From NCBI GenBank assembly GCA_002794105.1, contig PHFL01000045.1, forward strand, positions 63,471 to 127,470: a stretch of 64,000 nucleotides of DNA, in the 5' to 3' direction. Below the pieces are notes generated by a model. It worked only from the letters and a program-made list of their open reading frames with translations. It was not told the DNA's origin and searched no databases. This document shows positions 45,784-55,325 of this stretch, one piece after another (position 1 is the first letter of the stretch; every line of letters starts with the position of its first letter). Made by a program: the position numbers and the translations under genes. Origin of the DNA: Candidatus Thermochlorobacter aerophilus (GTDB taxonomy: Bacteria; Bacteroidota; Chlorobiia; Chlorobiales; Thermochlorobacteraceae).

Positions 45784-46905
45784 TCACTGCTGCGATTTGT
45801 AGGTAATATAGCCTACATCGATCTGACTTACACCTGTAAAGGCCTTGCGCTCTGTGGTTGTAATAAGCGATTGCCCTAACGGCTTTAGAATCTCAATGAG
45901 ATCGTTAGCACGCTCGCGATCGAGTTCGCTGAAGACATCATCGAGCAAGAAAATCGGAACCTCGTTTAATTGCTCACCAACATAAGCATGTTGGGCAAGT
46001 TTCAAGCAGATAACAAAGGTTTTATGCTGCCCTTGCGACGCATAATGTTTAAGCGATTTCCCATCTATGAGAAATTCCAAATCGTCGCGGTGCGGTCCCA
46101 GTAGCGTCTGCCCCCTTTTGAATTCTTCGCCTTGTAGATGCTTGAGCTTCAGATGCAAGCCTGCTGCTATTTCGTCTTTTGTTGGATTTTCCACCACTTC
46201 ATCAATCTCCGTATCATAACACAGTGAGGGCTCTTCACTAAATGAAGCAAATTTTCGATATGCTGCCTTCAGGTAGCTTGAAAATTCCTTGACAAACTTC
46301 ATGCGCTGGTAAATAATTGAAGTTGCTAACTGCACGAACTGTTCCGTCCATACTTCAAGTGTAGCAAGCTGTTCAGCTTTTGGGTGAGCATACTGTTTGA
46401 TTTCACTGAGCAGCTTATTGCGTTGGGTGAGTGCCCGCTTGTAAGTGAGCAGATTTTCAAGATACGCACGATTGGTTTGCGAGATGGTGTTATCCAAAAA
46501 CCTTCGGCGTTCTTGCGGCGCGCCTTGCACCAATGCAAGGTCGTATGGAGAGAGCGCAATGCAAGGATATTCTCCGACAATTTTTGAAAATTGCTCAAGC
46601 TCTGAGCGGTTGATGAAGATATGTTTGCCTTCTTCGTTTGAAAAATATACCCTCACGCTCGAGCGCACGCCCAAGTCGCTTTGCATCTCTGCCTTGATTT
46701 CAAAGTGGGTTGCCCCAAATTGCAAGCACTCGCTATCGCTTGCTCCAATGAAGCTCTTTGTGAGGCAAGCGAAGTAGGCAGCTTCGAGAATGTTGGTCTT
46801 GCCAACCCCGTTTCGCCCATAGAGGATGTTGATACCGGCATCAAGCGGGAGCGACAAGGTTGTATGGCGGCGGAAGTGCTCAAGATGCAGAGAGAGTATT
46901 TTCAA
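45784..46905 (-). CDS. recF: DNA replication and repair protein RecF
   Basis: RecF with RecO and RecR loads RecA at gaps. The 373-residue SMC-like ATPase has Walker A in NILYGRNGVGKTNILEA (about 27-43), the ALSPYDLALVQGAPQERRRFLD segment, the ABC signature region in SQGQHKTFVICLKLA and Walker B PIFLLDDVFSELD (about 317-329). All nucleotide-binding parts are present. dnaN lies about 2.8 kb away on the same strand (49.7-50.8 kb), with two carbon-related genes between. This breaks the common dnaN-recF adjacency. Confidence 0.93.
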   Translation of the reverse strand: MKILSLHLEHFRRHTTLSLPLDAGINILYGRNGVGKTNILEAAYFACLTKSFIGASDSECLQFGATHFEIKAEMQSDLGVRSSVRVYFSNEEGKHIFINRSELEQFSKIVGEYPCIALSPYDLALVQGAPQERRRFLDNTISQTNRAYLENLLTYKRALTQRNKLLSEIKQYAHPKAEQLATLEVWTEQFVQLATSIIYQRMKFVKEFSSYLKAAYRKFASFSEEPSLCYDTEIDEVVENPTKDEIAAGLHLKLKHLQGEEFKRGQTLLGPHRDDLEFLIDGKSLKHYASQGQHKTFVICLKLAQHAYVGEQLNEVPIFLLDDVFSELDRERANDLIEILKPLGQSLITTTERKAFTGVSQIDVGYITYKSQQ

Positions 46906-47303
46906 TTTTGCTTGACAACTCTTTAAGGGTTGAAATGCAGTAAACGTCTTCTTATACGTGCTTGAACTTTAAAACGTTTGAAGACGTTGGTGGTGTGGAA
47001 ATGTGGAAAAATAAATTTTCTCTCCCCTAACTTCATACAAAATAAGCACTTCCTAAGAAAAACGGCTATATTGACTGTGTGGGTAGTATGTGAATTCGCT
47101 TAAGTTTGTCCACACTTTGTCAATTGCACGTTAAAATAGTATCCGATATTCACATTCTGCGTGATACAATAAACGTCCATCCACATAGACTTCCACGTGT
47201 TTTTGCACGTGGATTGATGTGTGGGGAAAAGGTGAATATCCGATTGAGGTCTATCACGTTCTTTGCAGCCAAGTCCTCAAAAATCTCTGTAAGGGGGAGC
47301 AGT
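46906..47303. other. 398-bp divergent intergenic region, inverted repeats and DnaA-like boxes
   Basis: The region separates recF (minus) from the SulP gene (plus) and holds no gene. It contains TTTTCCACA on the minus strand (47002-47010), which fits the TTWTNCACA DnaA-box consensus, and TTGTCCACA (47106-47114), one mismatch away. It also contains a hairpin TCCACGTG-N6-CACGTGGA (47192-47213). A 13-base inverted repeat with one mismatch (47141-47153 with 47232-47244) begins before that hairpin and ends beyond it. These could be promoter operators, leader structures or origin elements. Nothing here alone proves an origin. Confidence 0.4.
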
Positions 47304-48959
47304 ATGAGTAGTATAGATACAAGTCGGGAGTTCAAACCTGGGTGGTTTGCAAATTTCAAGTATGACTTCCCTGCTGGGATTGTCGTCTTCCTTGTCGCCG
47401 TCCCTCTCTGCTTAGGCATTGCACTGGCTTCAAATGCCCCGCTTCTTTCTGGTCTGATTGCAGGTATCGTAGGTGGTATGATTGTGTCGATGCTCTCTGG
47501 TTCTGAGTTAAGTGTGACGGGACCGGCAGCAGGACTCACGGTCATTGTGGCAAGTTCTATTGCAAAATTAGGCTCATTTGAAGCCTTCTTGGCGGCAGTG
47601 GTGGTGGCAGGCATCATACAAATCATCTTCGGGGTGCTGCGCGCTGGCATTATTGGGGACTACGTGCCAAACAGCGTTATCAAGGGAATGTTGGCTGCCA
47701 TTGGTATCATCATCATCATCAAGCAATTTCCTTACGCTTTTGGTCATAGCACTGGGCAGTATGATGACCGCGAAGACATTGAGTTTCTTCAGCATTTTGG
47801 TGAGGATAGTGCCTTTGCTGAACTGATTAGAACACTATTTGATGTTTCTCCAGCGGCGATATTCATCTCGGCACTTTCGATAGCGTTACTGGTGCTGTGG
47901 GAGAAACCTTTCTTCCAACGCTATGCATTTTTCAGGCTGGTGCCCGGCCCATTGGCAGTGGTGTTTCTTGGCATCGTCTTGAACCAGCTCTTTAGTTGGG
48001 CGTTTGCGGATTTTCCGATGTTGTTTCTCTCAGCAGAGAAGGGGCAGTTGGTGAAAGTGCCTGTCTTTGAGAACCCGGCCCATGTGCTGCAGAGTATAAC
48101 CCTACCAGACTTTAGCGCCTTGCTACGCAAAGAGACCTACATTGTGGCTTTAACCTTAGCCGTCGTAGCCAGTATAGAGACCCTGCTTTCCATTGAGGCA
48201 GTAGACAAGCTCGATCCGTTCAAGCGCATTTCAGATACCGAAAAAGAATTGCGAGCGCAAGGCATTGGCAATCTTATCTCAGGATTGCTCGGTGGGCTGC
48301 CTATGACAGCAGTCATAGTGCGCTCATCGGCAAACGTCTATGCCGGAGCACGGACGCGAGCGTCTGCATTCTACCATGGTGCATTTCTCCTCATCGCCGT
48401 GCTGCTTGCTCCAAACTTGCTGAATATGATTCCGTTAGCGAGTCTGGCAGCAATACTTATCACGATTGGCTACAAACTGGCAAGCATCAAGCTCTTCAAA
48501 GCTATGTACAAAACTGGCACTGAACAATTCATTGCATTTGTGACAACAATTGTGGCAATTGTCTTCACAGACCTACTCATCGGCATTTTTATTGGTTCAG
48601 CCGTCGCCATATTCTTCGTGCTCAGAGTCTATCATCACTCCTCAATCACCACCGTAAATCAGGATAATTACTACCTGATTCGTTTCAACAAAGACATGTC
48701 GTTTGTCAATAAGTCAGAACTCAAAGAGCAACTGGCAAAAATTCCAAACGACTCTGTTGTAATCATTGAGGGCACAAAGGCGATATTCATTGACCGAGAC
48801 ATCTATGAAGTGATTGATGACTTTCGCGAGTTAGGGCGATACCGCAACATCAAGGTAGAGCTCAAGCACGTGGATTCAAAATATCTCCCGTTGTTCCAAA
48901 ATTTATCCAAGAGGAGAACAAACAATGGAGTCATACAAGAGACTGCTTCTGGCAAATAA
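47304..48959 (+). CDS. SulP-family anion (probable bicarbonate) transporter
   Basis: The 551-residue inner-membrane protein has about ten to twelve helices ([86 protein letters not shown] in pieces). A short C-terminal STAS-like domain ([18 protein letters not shown] to VIIEGTKAI) follows. SulP/SLC26 members carry sulfate, bicarbonate or other anions. The overlapping carbonic anhydrase gene makes bicarbonate likely, as in BicA-like systems. AAGGGGGAGC precedes the ATG at 47304, so longer upstream starts are not needed. The stop overlaps the next gene by 35 bp, suggesting coupled translation. Confidence 0.85.
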   Translation: MSSIDTSREFKPGWFANFKYDFPAGIVVFLVAVPLCLGIALASNAPLLSGLIAGIVGGMIVSMLSGSELSVTGPAAGLTVIVASSIAKLGSFEAFLAAVVVAGIIQIIFGVLRAGIIGDYVPNSVIKGMLAAIGIIIIIKQFPYAFGHSTGQYDDREDIEFLQHFGEDSAFAELIRTLFDVSPAAIFISALSIALLVLWEKPFFQRYAFFRLVPGPLAVVFLGIVLNQLFSWAFADFPMLFLSAEKGQLVKVPVFENPAHVLQSITLPDFSALLRKETYIVALTLAVVASIETLLSIEAVDKLDPFKRISDTEKELRAQGIGNLISGLLGGLPMTAVIVRSSANVYAGARTRASAFYHGAFLLIAVLLAPNLLNMIPLASLAAILITIGYKLASIKLFKAMYKTGTEQFIAFVTTIVAIVFTDLLIGIFIGSAVAIFFVLRVYHHSSITTVNQDNYYLIRFNKDMSFVNKSELKEQLAKIPNDSVVIIEGTKAIFIDRDIYEVIDDFRELGRYRNIKVELKHVDSKYLPLFQNLSKRRTNNGVIQETASGK

Positions 48960-49647
48960 GGCATGGGTGAAAGAGAAACTCGATATTCGCCCAGACTACT
49001 TCGAGAGAATGGCAAGCAATCAGACCCCTGAATTCTTGTGGATAGGCTGTTCGGATAGCCGTGTCCCTGCCGAAGAAATTACAGGAACGGAACCGGGTGA
49101 GCTGTTCGTGCACCGAAACATTGCCAATCTGGTGATTCACACGGACCTCAACATGCTAAGCGTGTTGCAATATGCTGTGGAGGTACTGAAAGTCAAGCAC
49201 ATCATCGTCTGTGGGCATTACAATTGCGGTGGGGTGAAAAATGCTATGGGGCATCAAAGTCTGGGGCTCATCAACAAGTGGCTTCGGCATATCAAAGATG
49301 TCTATCGCTTCCACGCCGCTGAACTTGACGCTATCAAGGATGAAGAGCAGCGTTACAATCGGCTGATTGAACTAAACGTAGTCGAGCAGCTGCGCAATGT
49401 CGCCGAAACGTCGTTTGTGCAACGCGCATGGTACTTTGAGGGTCGTCCGTATCTGCACGGATGGGTGTATGATGTCAAGACAGGTCTGCTCAAGGAGCTA
49501 TCCATGATGCAGCCAAACAGTGAACTCTACGACATCTATCGATACGATTTTTCAATAGAGCGCCGTAGGCAGACACCACGTAGCGAACCAAGCCATGCTA
49601 CGAATGGTCAGACAGTCGCACAGCCAGTATCAAACGGCGCACCGTAG
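48925..49647 (+). CDS. can: Beta-class carbonic anhydrase
   Basis: The 240-residue zinc enzyme interconverts CO2 and bicarbonate in the cytoplasm. Zinc ligands are Cys 42 in GCSDSRVP, His 98 and Cys 101 in CGHYNCGG, and the catalytic Asp 44-Arg 46 dyad is present. The start ATG at 48925 lies inside the end of the SulP gene, with AAGAGGAG about 8 bases before it. The C-terminal 30 residues are a polar tail outside the fold. Paired with a SulP transporter it should turn imported bicarbonate into CO2 for carboxylases or the reductive TCA cycle, which is inference from context. Confidence 0.93.
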   Translation: MESYKRLLLANKAWVKEKLDIRPDYFERMASNQTPEFLWIGCSDSRVPAEEITGTEPGELFVHRNIANLVIHTDLNMLSVLQYAVEVLKVKHIIVCGHYNCGGVKNAMGHQSLGLINKWLRHIKDVYRFHAAELDAIKDEEQRYNRLIELNVVEQLRNVAETSFVQRAWYFEGRPYLHGWVYDVKTGLLKELSMMQPNSELYDIYRYDFSIERRRQTPRSEPSHATNGQTVAQPVSNGAP

Positions 49648-49690
49648 AGCATACTTCGCAAAGCTCGAGAAGGGGGTGCGATGACCAGCA

Positions 49691-50821
49691 TCAGACATTG
49701 AGCCGAACGGGCATCACGAGAATAAGATGCTGGTCAGAGGGCTTGCCTTGATGAATAGGTCTAACAATAGCTGCACGAGTGGGTGTACTAAACTCGAAGA
49801 GAGCCTCCTCACTATCCAAGTGCACCAAGGCGTCTTCGAGAAATTTGGCATTAAAACCAATAAGTAAGCTCTCTTTGAAAGAGCATGGTACAAGTTCTTC
49901 TGCTGAAGCGCCTTCATCGGCATTTTCTGCGGAGACCTTCAGAGTATCCACATCAAGCTGGAGTCGCACATCTCCGCGTGAAGAAAAGCGGGCAACGCGC
50001 TTGACCGTAGAAGCTAGATGAGCGCGATTTACCACTAGTTTCTTGTCGTTCTCCAAAGGAATGACGGCTTCATAGTTGGGGTAATTTTCTGCAATCAGGC
50101 TAGCAACCAGCACCGTAGCGCCAAACTTGAACTGGATGCGTGCAGCTTTTGTAGACACTGAAATCTCGACAGAGTCTTCATCTCGAAGTGATTTTTGCAC
50201 AATGTTGAATACTCTTGAAGGGACAATTACTTTGAGTTTCTCCTTACTGCCAGTCTCAAGAGGTTGAGTGTAGCGTGAAAGTCGGTGCCCATCAGTGGAG
50301 ACTGCGCGAAGTTGATGCGGTTCCAGTTCAAGCAAAAGACCCATCATAGCAGGGCGCATGCTATCTAAGCTAACTGCAAAGAGCGTTTTATGAACGATAT
50401 CTTTGAACCCTTTGCTGCTTAGTGTAAAGGAAAGCTCAAAATCGAGCTTTTTTTCAATGCGCTCCTGTCGCTCTGTGCTACCGGAAATTTTATACTTACC
50501 GCGCCCCGTGTCAATGATAAACATCACTTCGCTGTCGCTATCCTTCTTTCTGGTCTCAAATTCAGCAGTGTCGTCAGGTAAGCTGCGAAGAATGTCTTGG
50601 AGTCGGCGGGCATTCAGTAAAACGGACCCCTTGTCTGTGGATTCCGTGGAAAGAGAAGTGGTAAAGGAGAGATCTCCATCGGTAGTAAAAAGTGAGAGCT
50701 TTTTTTTCTCGAGCGTCAGCAAGATGCTCTCGAACCGAAAGTCAGTAGCCTTTTGAGGAAGTGCTAGTACAGCGTTGCTGACTGCATCTGCAAAAGGTTT
50801 CAGTTCAACTGTAAATTTCAT
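49691..50821 (-). CDS. dnaN: DNA polymerase III beta sliding clamp
   Basis: DnaN encircles DNA and holds polymerase III. The 376-residue protein has the three-domain clamp pattern: MKFTVELKPFADAVSNAVLALPQK at the start, KYKISGSTERQERIEKK and MRPAMMGLLLELEPHQLRAVSTDGHRLSRY (domain II). The C-terminal FEFSTPTRAAIVRP...LILVMPVRLNV end is typical. A TATCTTTG element lies about 63 bp before the start on the minus strand (50884-50891), without a good -35. dnaA is not in the window. The convergent carbonic anhydrase gene ends 44 bp away. Confidence 0.95.
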   Translation of the reverse strand: MKFTVELKPFADAVSNAVLALPQKATDFRFESILLTLEKKKLSLFTTDGDLSFTTSLSTESTDKGSVLLNARRLQDILRSLPDDTAEFETRKKDSDSEVMFIIDTGRGKYKISGSTERQERIEKKLDFELSFTLSSKGFKDIVHKTLFAVSLDSMRPAMMGLLLELEPHQLRAVSTDGHRLSRYTQPLETGSKEKLKVIVPSRVFNIVQKSLRDEDSVEISVSTKAARIQFKFGATVLVASLIAENYPNYEAVIPLENDKKLVVNRAHLASTVKRVARFSSRGDVRLQLDVDTLKVSAENADEGASAEELVPCSFKESLLIGFNAKFLEDALVHLDSEEALFEFSTPTRAAIVRPIHQGKPSDQHLILVMPVRLNV

Positions 50822-50944
50822 TTCTGTTTGTGAATGTGTTTAAGCCTCGTGCACGAGGTAAAACTTGTAGAAAGAAAATGGCACAAAGATAATAATTTGT
50901 GACTAAACTTGCGCATTGCCTAGCATAGGGGACAGGACAAGAGC

Positions 50945-51946
50945 TTATGAAGTGGGCTCCCAGATGAACTTGCCAAGACGATTGATGTATCCAATCCGTC
51001 GCCCCTCTTGAACTCGGGCGATACCGTCTTTGAAAGGCTCAATGTAGTCGAATTGTGGTGGGAGCATTTCATTACCGCCTTTGTCAATTAAGCCCCACTT
51101 TCCACCCTGCTTGACAGCAGCGTAGCCTTCTGAAAATTCTCGAGCATTTTCAAACTGCGCTGCAATGACAAGCCTACCTTTTCTGTCAATGTAGCCCCAC
51201 TTGAGGCGACCTGTAGAATCTTGGAATGCTACAGGTGCAAGTCCCTCGCGAAAAGAGCCACACTGCTCAAAGGTTGGTGGAATTCGAAACTGACCATCGT
51301 GACCGATAAATCCCCACTTTCCATTCAAGCAAACTGCTGCCAGACTATCAGAAAACCCGCGTGCAAGCTCAAATCGTGGACTGATAACCTGCGCTCCAGT
51401 TTTGTCAATGTAACCGAACTGATTACCAATTTTTACCCATGCCAAACCTTCTGAAAATGACCATGCCATGTCGTACTGTGGCTTAATGGCATATAATCCA
51501 AGCGGTGTAATAAAGCCCCACTTTCCTCCTTCTCGTACTGCTGCAAGTCCTTCAGAAAACCTTAGTCCATCTTCAAAGCGCCCGGGAATGACAATATCGC
51601 CCGTTTTATCCAAGTAACCGATATTTTTGCCAATGCGTACAGGCGCTAAATTTTCAGAAAAGTCCCATGCCGAAAGAAATTGTGGCTTGATGGCTTCTCG
51701 CCCTGTCGTGGCGTCAATGAAACCAAACTTTTCGCCATCCTCAACAACTAGTGCCATGCCCTCATGGACATCGCCAGCGTCTGTGTAAATTGGCTCTACA
51801 ATTTTTTGTCCGGTCTGGTCAATGAAGCCGAACTTATCATTAAGCCGTATTGGTAGTAACTTTCCGTTAGGCTTGGGATTGGATTGACAAGCTGAAAGCG
51901 CTATACAAAGTACGCTCAAAGCAGTCCAGAAATGTCGCTGTAGCAT
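50945..51946 (-). CDS. WG-repeat lipoprotein
   Basis: The 333-residue protein has a signal peptide with lipobox (LSVLCIALSAC, Cys 20). Nine WG-type repeats follow, each about 33 residues: KFGFID twice, IGYLD, KWGFIT, FGYID, KWGFIG, KWGYID, KWGLID and IGYIN. Each is followed by a P-x-[FY] and an F-[SKR]-[ED]-G-x-A block. Such WG-containing repeat proteins form repeat beta structures and are frequent in Bacteroidetes-group bacteria. Their role is unclear, probably on the cell surface or in the periplasm. It lies 11 bp after the DUF885-like gene on the same strand. Confidence 0.85.
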   Translation of the reverse strand: MLQRHFWTALSVLCIALSACQSNPKPNGKLLPIRLNDKFGFIDQTGQKIVEPIYTDAGDVHEGMALVVEDGEKFGFIDATTGREAIKPQFLSAWDFSENLAPVRIGKNIGYLDKTGDIVIPGRFEDGLRFSEGLAAVREGGKWGFITPLGLYAIKPQYDMAWSFSEGLAWVKIGNQFGYIDKTGAQVISPRFELARGFSDSLAAVCLNGKWGFIGHDGQFRIPPTFEQCGSFREGLAPVAFQDSTGRLKWGYIDRKGRLVIAAQFENAREFSEGYAAVKQGGKWGLIDKGGNEMLPPQFDYIEPFKDGIARVQEGRRIGYINRLGKFIWEPTS

Positions 51947-51957
51947 AGTTCTGACGA

Positions 51958-53145
51958 TTAGTTGAGTGAATAATTTACAGCTTTTAGCATTTCATAGAAC
52001 TTTTCTACTGGATTGTGAGCGGCTTGGAGTTGGCGCATGACCAGCAACTTGCCAATTGGATAAGTGAGCATATATGTGCGATAGTCAGCATCGCGCAAGC
52101 GAGCAACCATGCGATGTAAGAGTGCATCTTCGCTTGGCAAAAATCGGCGAAGGTAAGCAAACACTGCCTCATCGCTAGCATGCTGCTCATGCATAAGTAG
52201 AGCGGCATTGATAAGGGGTCTATGACCTAATTCATTGAGTGTGCATAGAATTTGGGCATCACGCTCACTGAGGGGAGAATTATGTAAGTCGTGATGTGCA
52301 TTCAGCCACGATACGGTGTGCATCGTATCGCCAATCATTATGTATTCGGCAGCCTCAGCAAGTCCTTCTGCAAGCAAACTGGCAGGTGTGCCAAGCAGAC
52401 TGATAGAAAACTCATCGTACCCAAGCTGATTGACCAGCTCTGCTTCCTTGACAATTGCTTCGGTGTGATGACCGCAAAACACCTCATGTATCGTGGTGTG
52501 CAAAGCATTCCAAATTGTAGTAGGGATATCGATATTGAGTTCGTAGACCGAGCGAAAGTTGCCTTGATACCAGTGGTAGCCTGCCCAAGGTTTGTTTTGC
52601 ACCAGACGCACTTCTACATAATTTTCAGGCAGTGGGAAAAGTTGATGAGCCCGTGCTTTTATCTCATTCAAAGCCACGCTAATAAAACGCTCAATGGCTT
52701 GAGCACTTAGCTCGAAGCGACTCCGCCAGCGCACAAAGCGCTCTGAGAGTGTGCCAGAGCCTTCCAAAAGGCGCTCGAGTGTCTCAATATGCTGCTGTAA
52801 CTCCAACTCATCTTGCCAGCTGATGTGGTGGATACCTAAACACAACTGCGCTTCCTCACGAAAAGAAAACATGCGACCTAACTTTTTCTCTATCATCGTC
52901 TGCAAAGCCAGTGTTTGAGCATAAAGATACTGGGCGCGACTGTCTGAGATAGGCTCTAAGGCAGATAGAATGGCTTGGGCATGCTCATAGAGCTGTTCGA
53001 GAGCAAAAGGTGGTTCTTGAGCAATACGCTTGCGCAGTTGTGCCGCCTTTCCATATGCAGCATCGACCACGCCTTGCTGATACTTGTCAAAGCGCAGAGC
53101 AAGCTGCAAGTACTGCTCGACAATACCTGAATACAGTTCATTCAT
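51958..53145 (-). CDS. Putative zincin resembling DUF885 (HExxxGHH type)
   Basis: The 395-residue protein is mainly helical, with no signal peptide seen. In the middle it has HTTIHEVFCGHHTEAIVKEAEL, an HE-x3-GHH motif like the HEGxPGHH of DUF885 zinc-peptidase-like proteins. LLAEGLAEAAEYIMIGD follows about 30 residues later and could supply the third metal ligand. The rest (EIKARAHQLFPLPENY, PYTWAGYHWYQGN-like AGYHWYQGNF) does not recall a known family. It may therefore be a distant DUF885/M1-like metallopeptidase or carboxypeptidase. An SDR gene diverges from it, with 76 bp between. Confidence 0.55.
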   Translation of the reverse strand: MNELYSGIVEQYLQLALRFDKYQQGVVDAAYGKAAQLRKRIAQEPPFALEQLYEHAQAILSALEPISDSRAQYLYAQTLALQTMIEKKLGRMFSFREEAQLCLGIHHISWQDELELQQHIETLERLLEGSGTLSERFVRWRSRFELSAQAIERFISVALNEIKARAHQLFPLPENYVEVRLVQNKPWAGYHWYQGNFRSVYELNIDIPTTIWNALHTTIHEVFCGHHTEAIVKEAELVNQLGYDEFSISLLGTPASLLAEGLAEAAEYIMIGDTMHTVSWLNAHHDLHNSPLSERDAQILCTLNELGHRPLINAALLMHEQHASDEAVFAYLRRFLPSEDALLHRMVARLRDADYRTYMLTYPIGKLLVMRQLQAAHNPVEKFYEMLKAVNYSLN

Positions 53146-53221
53146 ACTCGTTGTGCAAGAAGTTGTAAGATACGGTTTTGCCGTCTATTTTTTTCAGCCA
53201 TACTAAAAAACCACATCAACA

Positions 53222-53992
53222 ATGGGGTTTGTACTTGTTACAGGAGCTTCAACAGGCATTGGAGCAGAATTTGCGCGCCAATATGCGGCAAAAGAAAAAT
53301 CACTCATTCTTGTGGCACGCTCACAAGATAAACTTAGTGCATTGGCTGAGGAGTTGCATCATAGGTTTGGCGTAGAAGTTAAGGTGTTTGCACAAGATTT
53401 GTCGCAGCCTGAAGCTGCAGAGCGAGTATTTGAATTTTGCAAATTGCAAGATGCACAGGTTGAGTTACTGATTAACAATGCTGGCGTGGGGTTGGCTAAT
53501 AAATTTCAGCATCAACGGCTGGCAGAGATTGAGTCTATGATTCGTCTCAATGTGATGACGACGGTGAAGCTGACACATCTTTTTTTGCCCGGCTTTCTTA
53601 GTCGAAAGTCTGGCGGGGTGATTAATGTGGCGTCAGTAGCAGCCTTTCAAGGCACGCCGAATATGTGTGTTTATGCTGCCACGAAGGCTTTTGTGCTCTC
53701 CTTCTCGGAGGCTTTGGCTGAAGAACTCCGAGGCACTGGTGTGCGTGTAGTAGCGCTCTGTCCGGGTGGAACGGTTACGTCATTTTTCCAGAATGCTGGC
53801 TACAAGCAAGAGCGCTTCAGACTTCCACTTCAGACACCGGAAGCAGTGGTGAGAACAGGGATTGCTGCATTGGAGCGTGGTAGAGTCTCTGTTGTCTCAG
53901 GTTGGCTTAACAAGTTGTTAGTTTTTGCAGAGCGATTTACACCGCGCTGGCTCAACACCAAGTTGGCGGGTGTGTTTGTCGGGGAAATGTAG
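53222..53992 (+). CDS. Short-chain dehydrogenase/reductase
   Basis: The 256-residue classical SDR has the NADP-type TGASTGIGAEFARQYA (7-22), an early VARSQDKL consistent with NADPH preference, and NNAGVG (about 87-92). The catalytic INVASVAAF (Ser about 140) and YAATKAFVLSFSEAL (Tyr about 153, Lys about 157) follow, then CPGGTVTSF. This is the DltE/YqjQ-like group of oxidoreductases, whose substrates are often unknown. It starts with ATG at 53222 and its stop lies ten bases before the end of the convergent ArsA-like gene. Confidence 0.88.
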   Translation: MGFVLVTGASTGIGAEFARQYAAKEKSLILVARSQDKLSALAEELHHRFGVEVKVFAQDLSQPEAAERVFEFCKLQDAQVELLINNAGVGLANKFQHQRLAEIESMIRLNVMTTVKLTHLFLPGFLSRKSGGVINVASVAAFQGTPNMCVYAATKAFVLSFSEALAEELRGTGVRVVALCPGGTVTSFFQNAGYKQERFRLPLQTPEAVVRTGIAALERGRVSVVSGWLNKLLVFAERFTPRWLNTKLAGVFVGEM

Positions 53993-54001
53993 CTTATAGA
54001 C

Positions 54002-55207
54002 CTAATCTGGTTCTGGTGCGACCATAGGAGTAGGTGATGCAAACTTGATTTCCAAATATCCATCTGCAAACATTTGAGCTTCTTGTGGTTCAAGTCCAGC
54101 TAATGAATCAGGCAGAACGATATCGCGATAGCGCGTGCCAACGCGCAAGGTCAGTGTAGCGCCCAAGCGAGAGAGTTGGATTTTGTCGGTCGGTGTAAAG
54201 GGTAGCTTGATGCGTAGCACAGCGCCATGTTCTTCTTGGCGAATAGAAAGTGGTCTTTCCTCATAGAGCAGTTTCGCTGGGTCAATATCGCCGTAGAGAA
54301 TGTCAGCAAGTTGTCGCAATCGCTCAATGCCTGTTACTTCGCTTTTGAAGAGAGGAACTTTGAAAATAGGCATTGGTGAAAAGTCATTGACAATCTGTGC
54401 AAGATAGCGTTGTTGCGATTCATGCCACTCTGCGTAGTAGCCATCTTTGGCTTCATCAGGAATGATGCGATTGACAATTGCTGCATCGACATGCATGCCA
54501 TAGAGATTGAGGTAGGTCATGGCACGCTGCGATTCTGCAATGACCATTTTTTCCGGATTCATGACAAGCCGAACAGATGTGGTGGCTTTCTTGTCCATTA
54601 TTTCGCGAATGTCCTTAAGACGGTCGAGCGACCTATCCCACATGGCTGCAACATGCTCAGGGGCGACGATTTTATCCAATCCGGGTGTAACCTTCGAGAT
54701 AGGTCGCAATACAGGTGCCATAATAAACTTTTCAATCACACGTGTTACCTTCAAAAGCCATGCTAAAACCTCGGGCAAAGAAAGAAGTCGTAGCGTCTCG
54801 CCAGTAGGCGCCATGTCGACCACTACGACATCATATTCTCCTTTCCCGTAAAAATCGCGCAGGCGCAGAAGACTGAAAAGTTCAGCCATGCCGGGAACGG
54901 AAGCAAGTTCACCAGCAATGGTTTGGTCAGCTCCGAGTGTCATCAGAAGGTTAGCAATAAAATCACGAATAGCGCCCCAGTTCTCATTCAACTCCACATA
55001 AGGATCAATTTCAATGGCGCTCAAGCGCGGCAAAACGCGTTGAACCTTGCCAGACAAAGGCACACCCAGCGAATCAGCAAGGCTGTGCGCAGGGTCAGTC
55101 GACATTACCACGGTATTGTAGCCTCGCTCAGCACACTTGATAGCCGTCGCCGCCGCTGAGCTGGTCTTACCAACGCCGCCCTTACCAGTAAAAAAGATAA
55201 TCCTCAT
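54002..55207 (-). CDS. ArsA/Get3-family ATPase with C-terminal HSP20-like domain (Get3d type), copy 2
   Basis: The 401-residue paralogue of the protein at 7002-8204 has the same [15 protein letters not shown] (8-22), [13 protein letters not shown] and [17 protein letters not shown]. It also has the C-terminal alpha-crystallin-like domain (AVLRIKLPFTPTDKIQLS to YLEIKFA). The two copies share layout and many motifs, yet differ through the client-binding helical region, so separate clients are possible. A second copy of a Get3d-type gene is known in Chlorobi. An intergenic region full of inverted repeats lies upstream. Confidence 0.85.
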   Translation of the reverse strand: MRIIFFTGKGGVGKTSSAAATAIKCAERGYNTVVMSTDPAHSLADSLGVPLSGKVQRVLPRLSAIEIDPYVELNENWGAIRDFIANLLMTLGADQTIAGELASVPGMAELFSLLRLRDFYGKGEYDVVVVDMAPTGETLRLLSLPEVLAWLLKVTRVIEKFIMAPVLRPISKVTPGLDKIVAPEHVAAMWDRSLDRLKDIREIMDKKATTSVRLVMNPEKMVIAESQRAMTYLNLYGMHVDAAIVNRIIPDEAKDGYYAEWHESQQRYLAQIVNDFSPMPIFKVPLFKSEVTGIERLRQLADILYGDIDPAKLLYEERPLSIRQEEHGAVLRIKLPFTPTDKIQLSRLGATLTLRVGTRYRDIVLPDSLAGLEPQEAQMFADGYLEIKFASPTPMVAPEPD

Positions 55208-55270
55208 CGAAAAAGACTTGTGCTTGCTAAAACAACTGCAAAGTTAGAGCATCTTTAGTGACTTTAAAAT

Positions 55271-55303
55271 AAAAAAAGGCACACTGGTGTTACCCAGTAT
55301 GCC
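55271..55303 (-). terminator. Rho-independent terminator-like hairpin, after gdhA
   Basis: On the minus strand GGCATACTGG (55294-55303) pairs with CCAGTGTGCC (55278-55287) around a short loop, with one mismatch, and is followed by seven T (55271-55277). It is about 180 bases beyond the gdhA stop, so it could end that transcript before the second ArsA-like gene. Confidence 0.65.
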
Positions 55304-55325
55304 CCCCCTCATCACCCAAAACACA

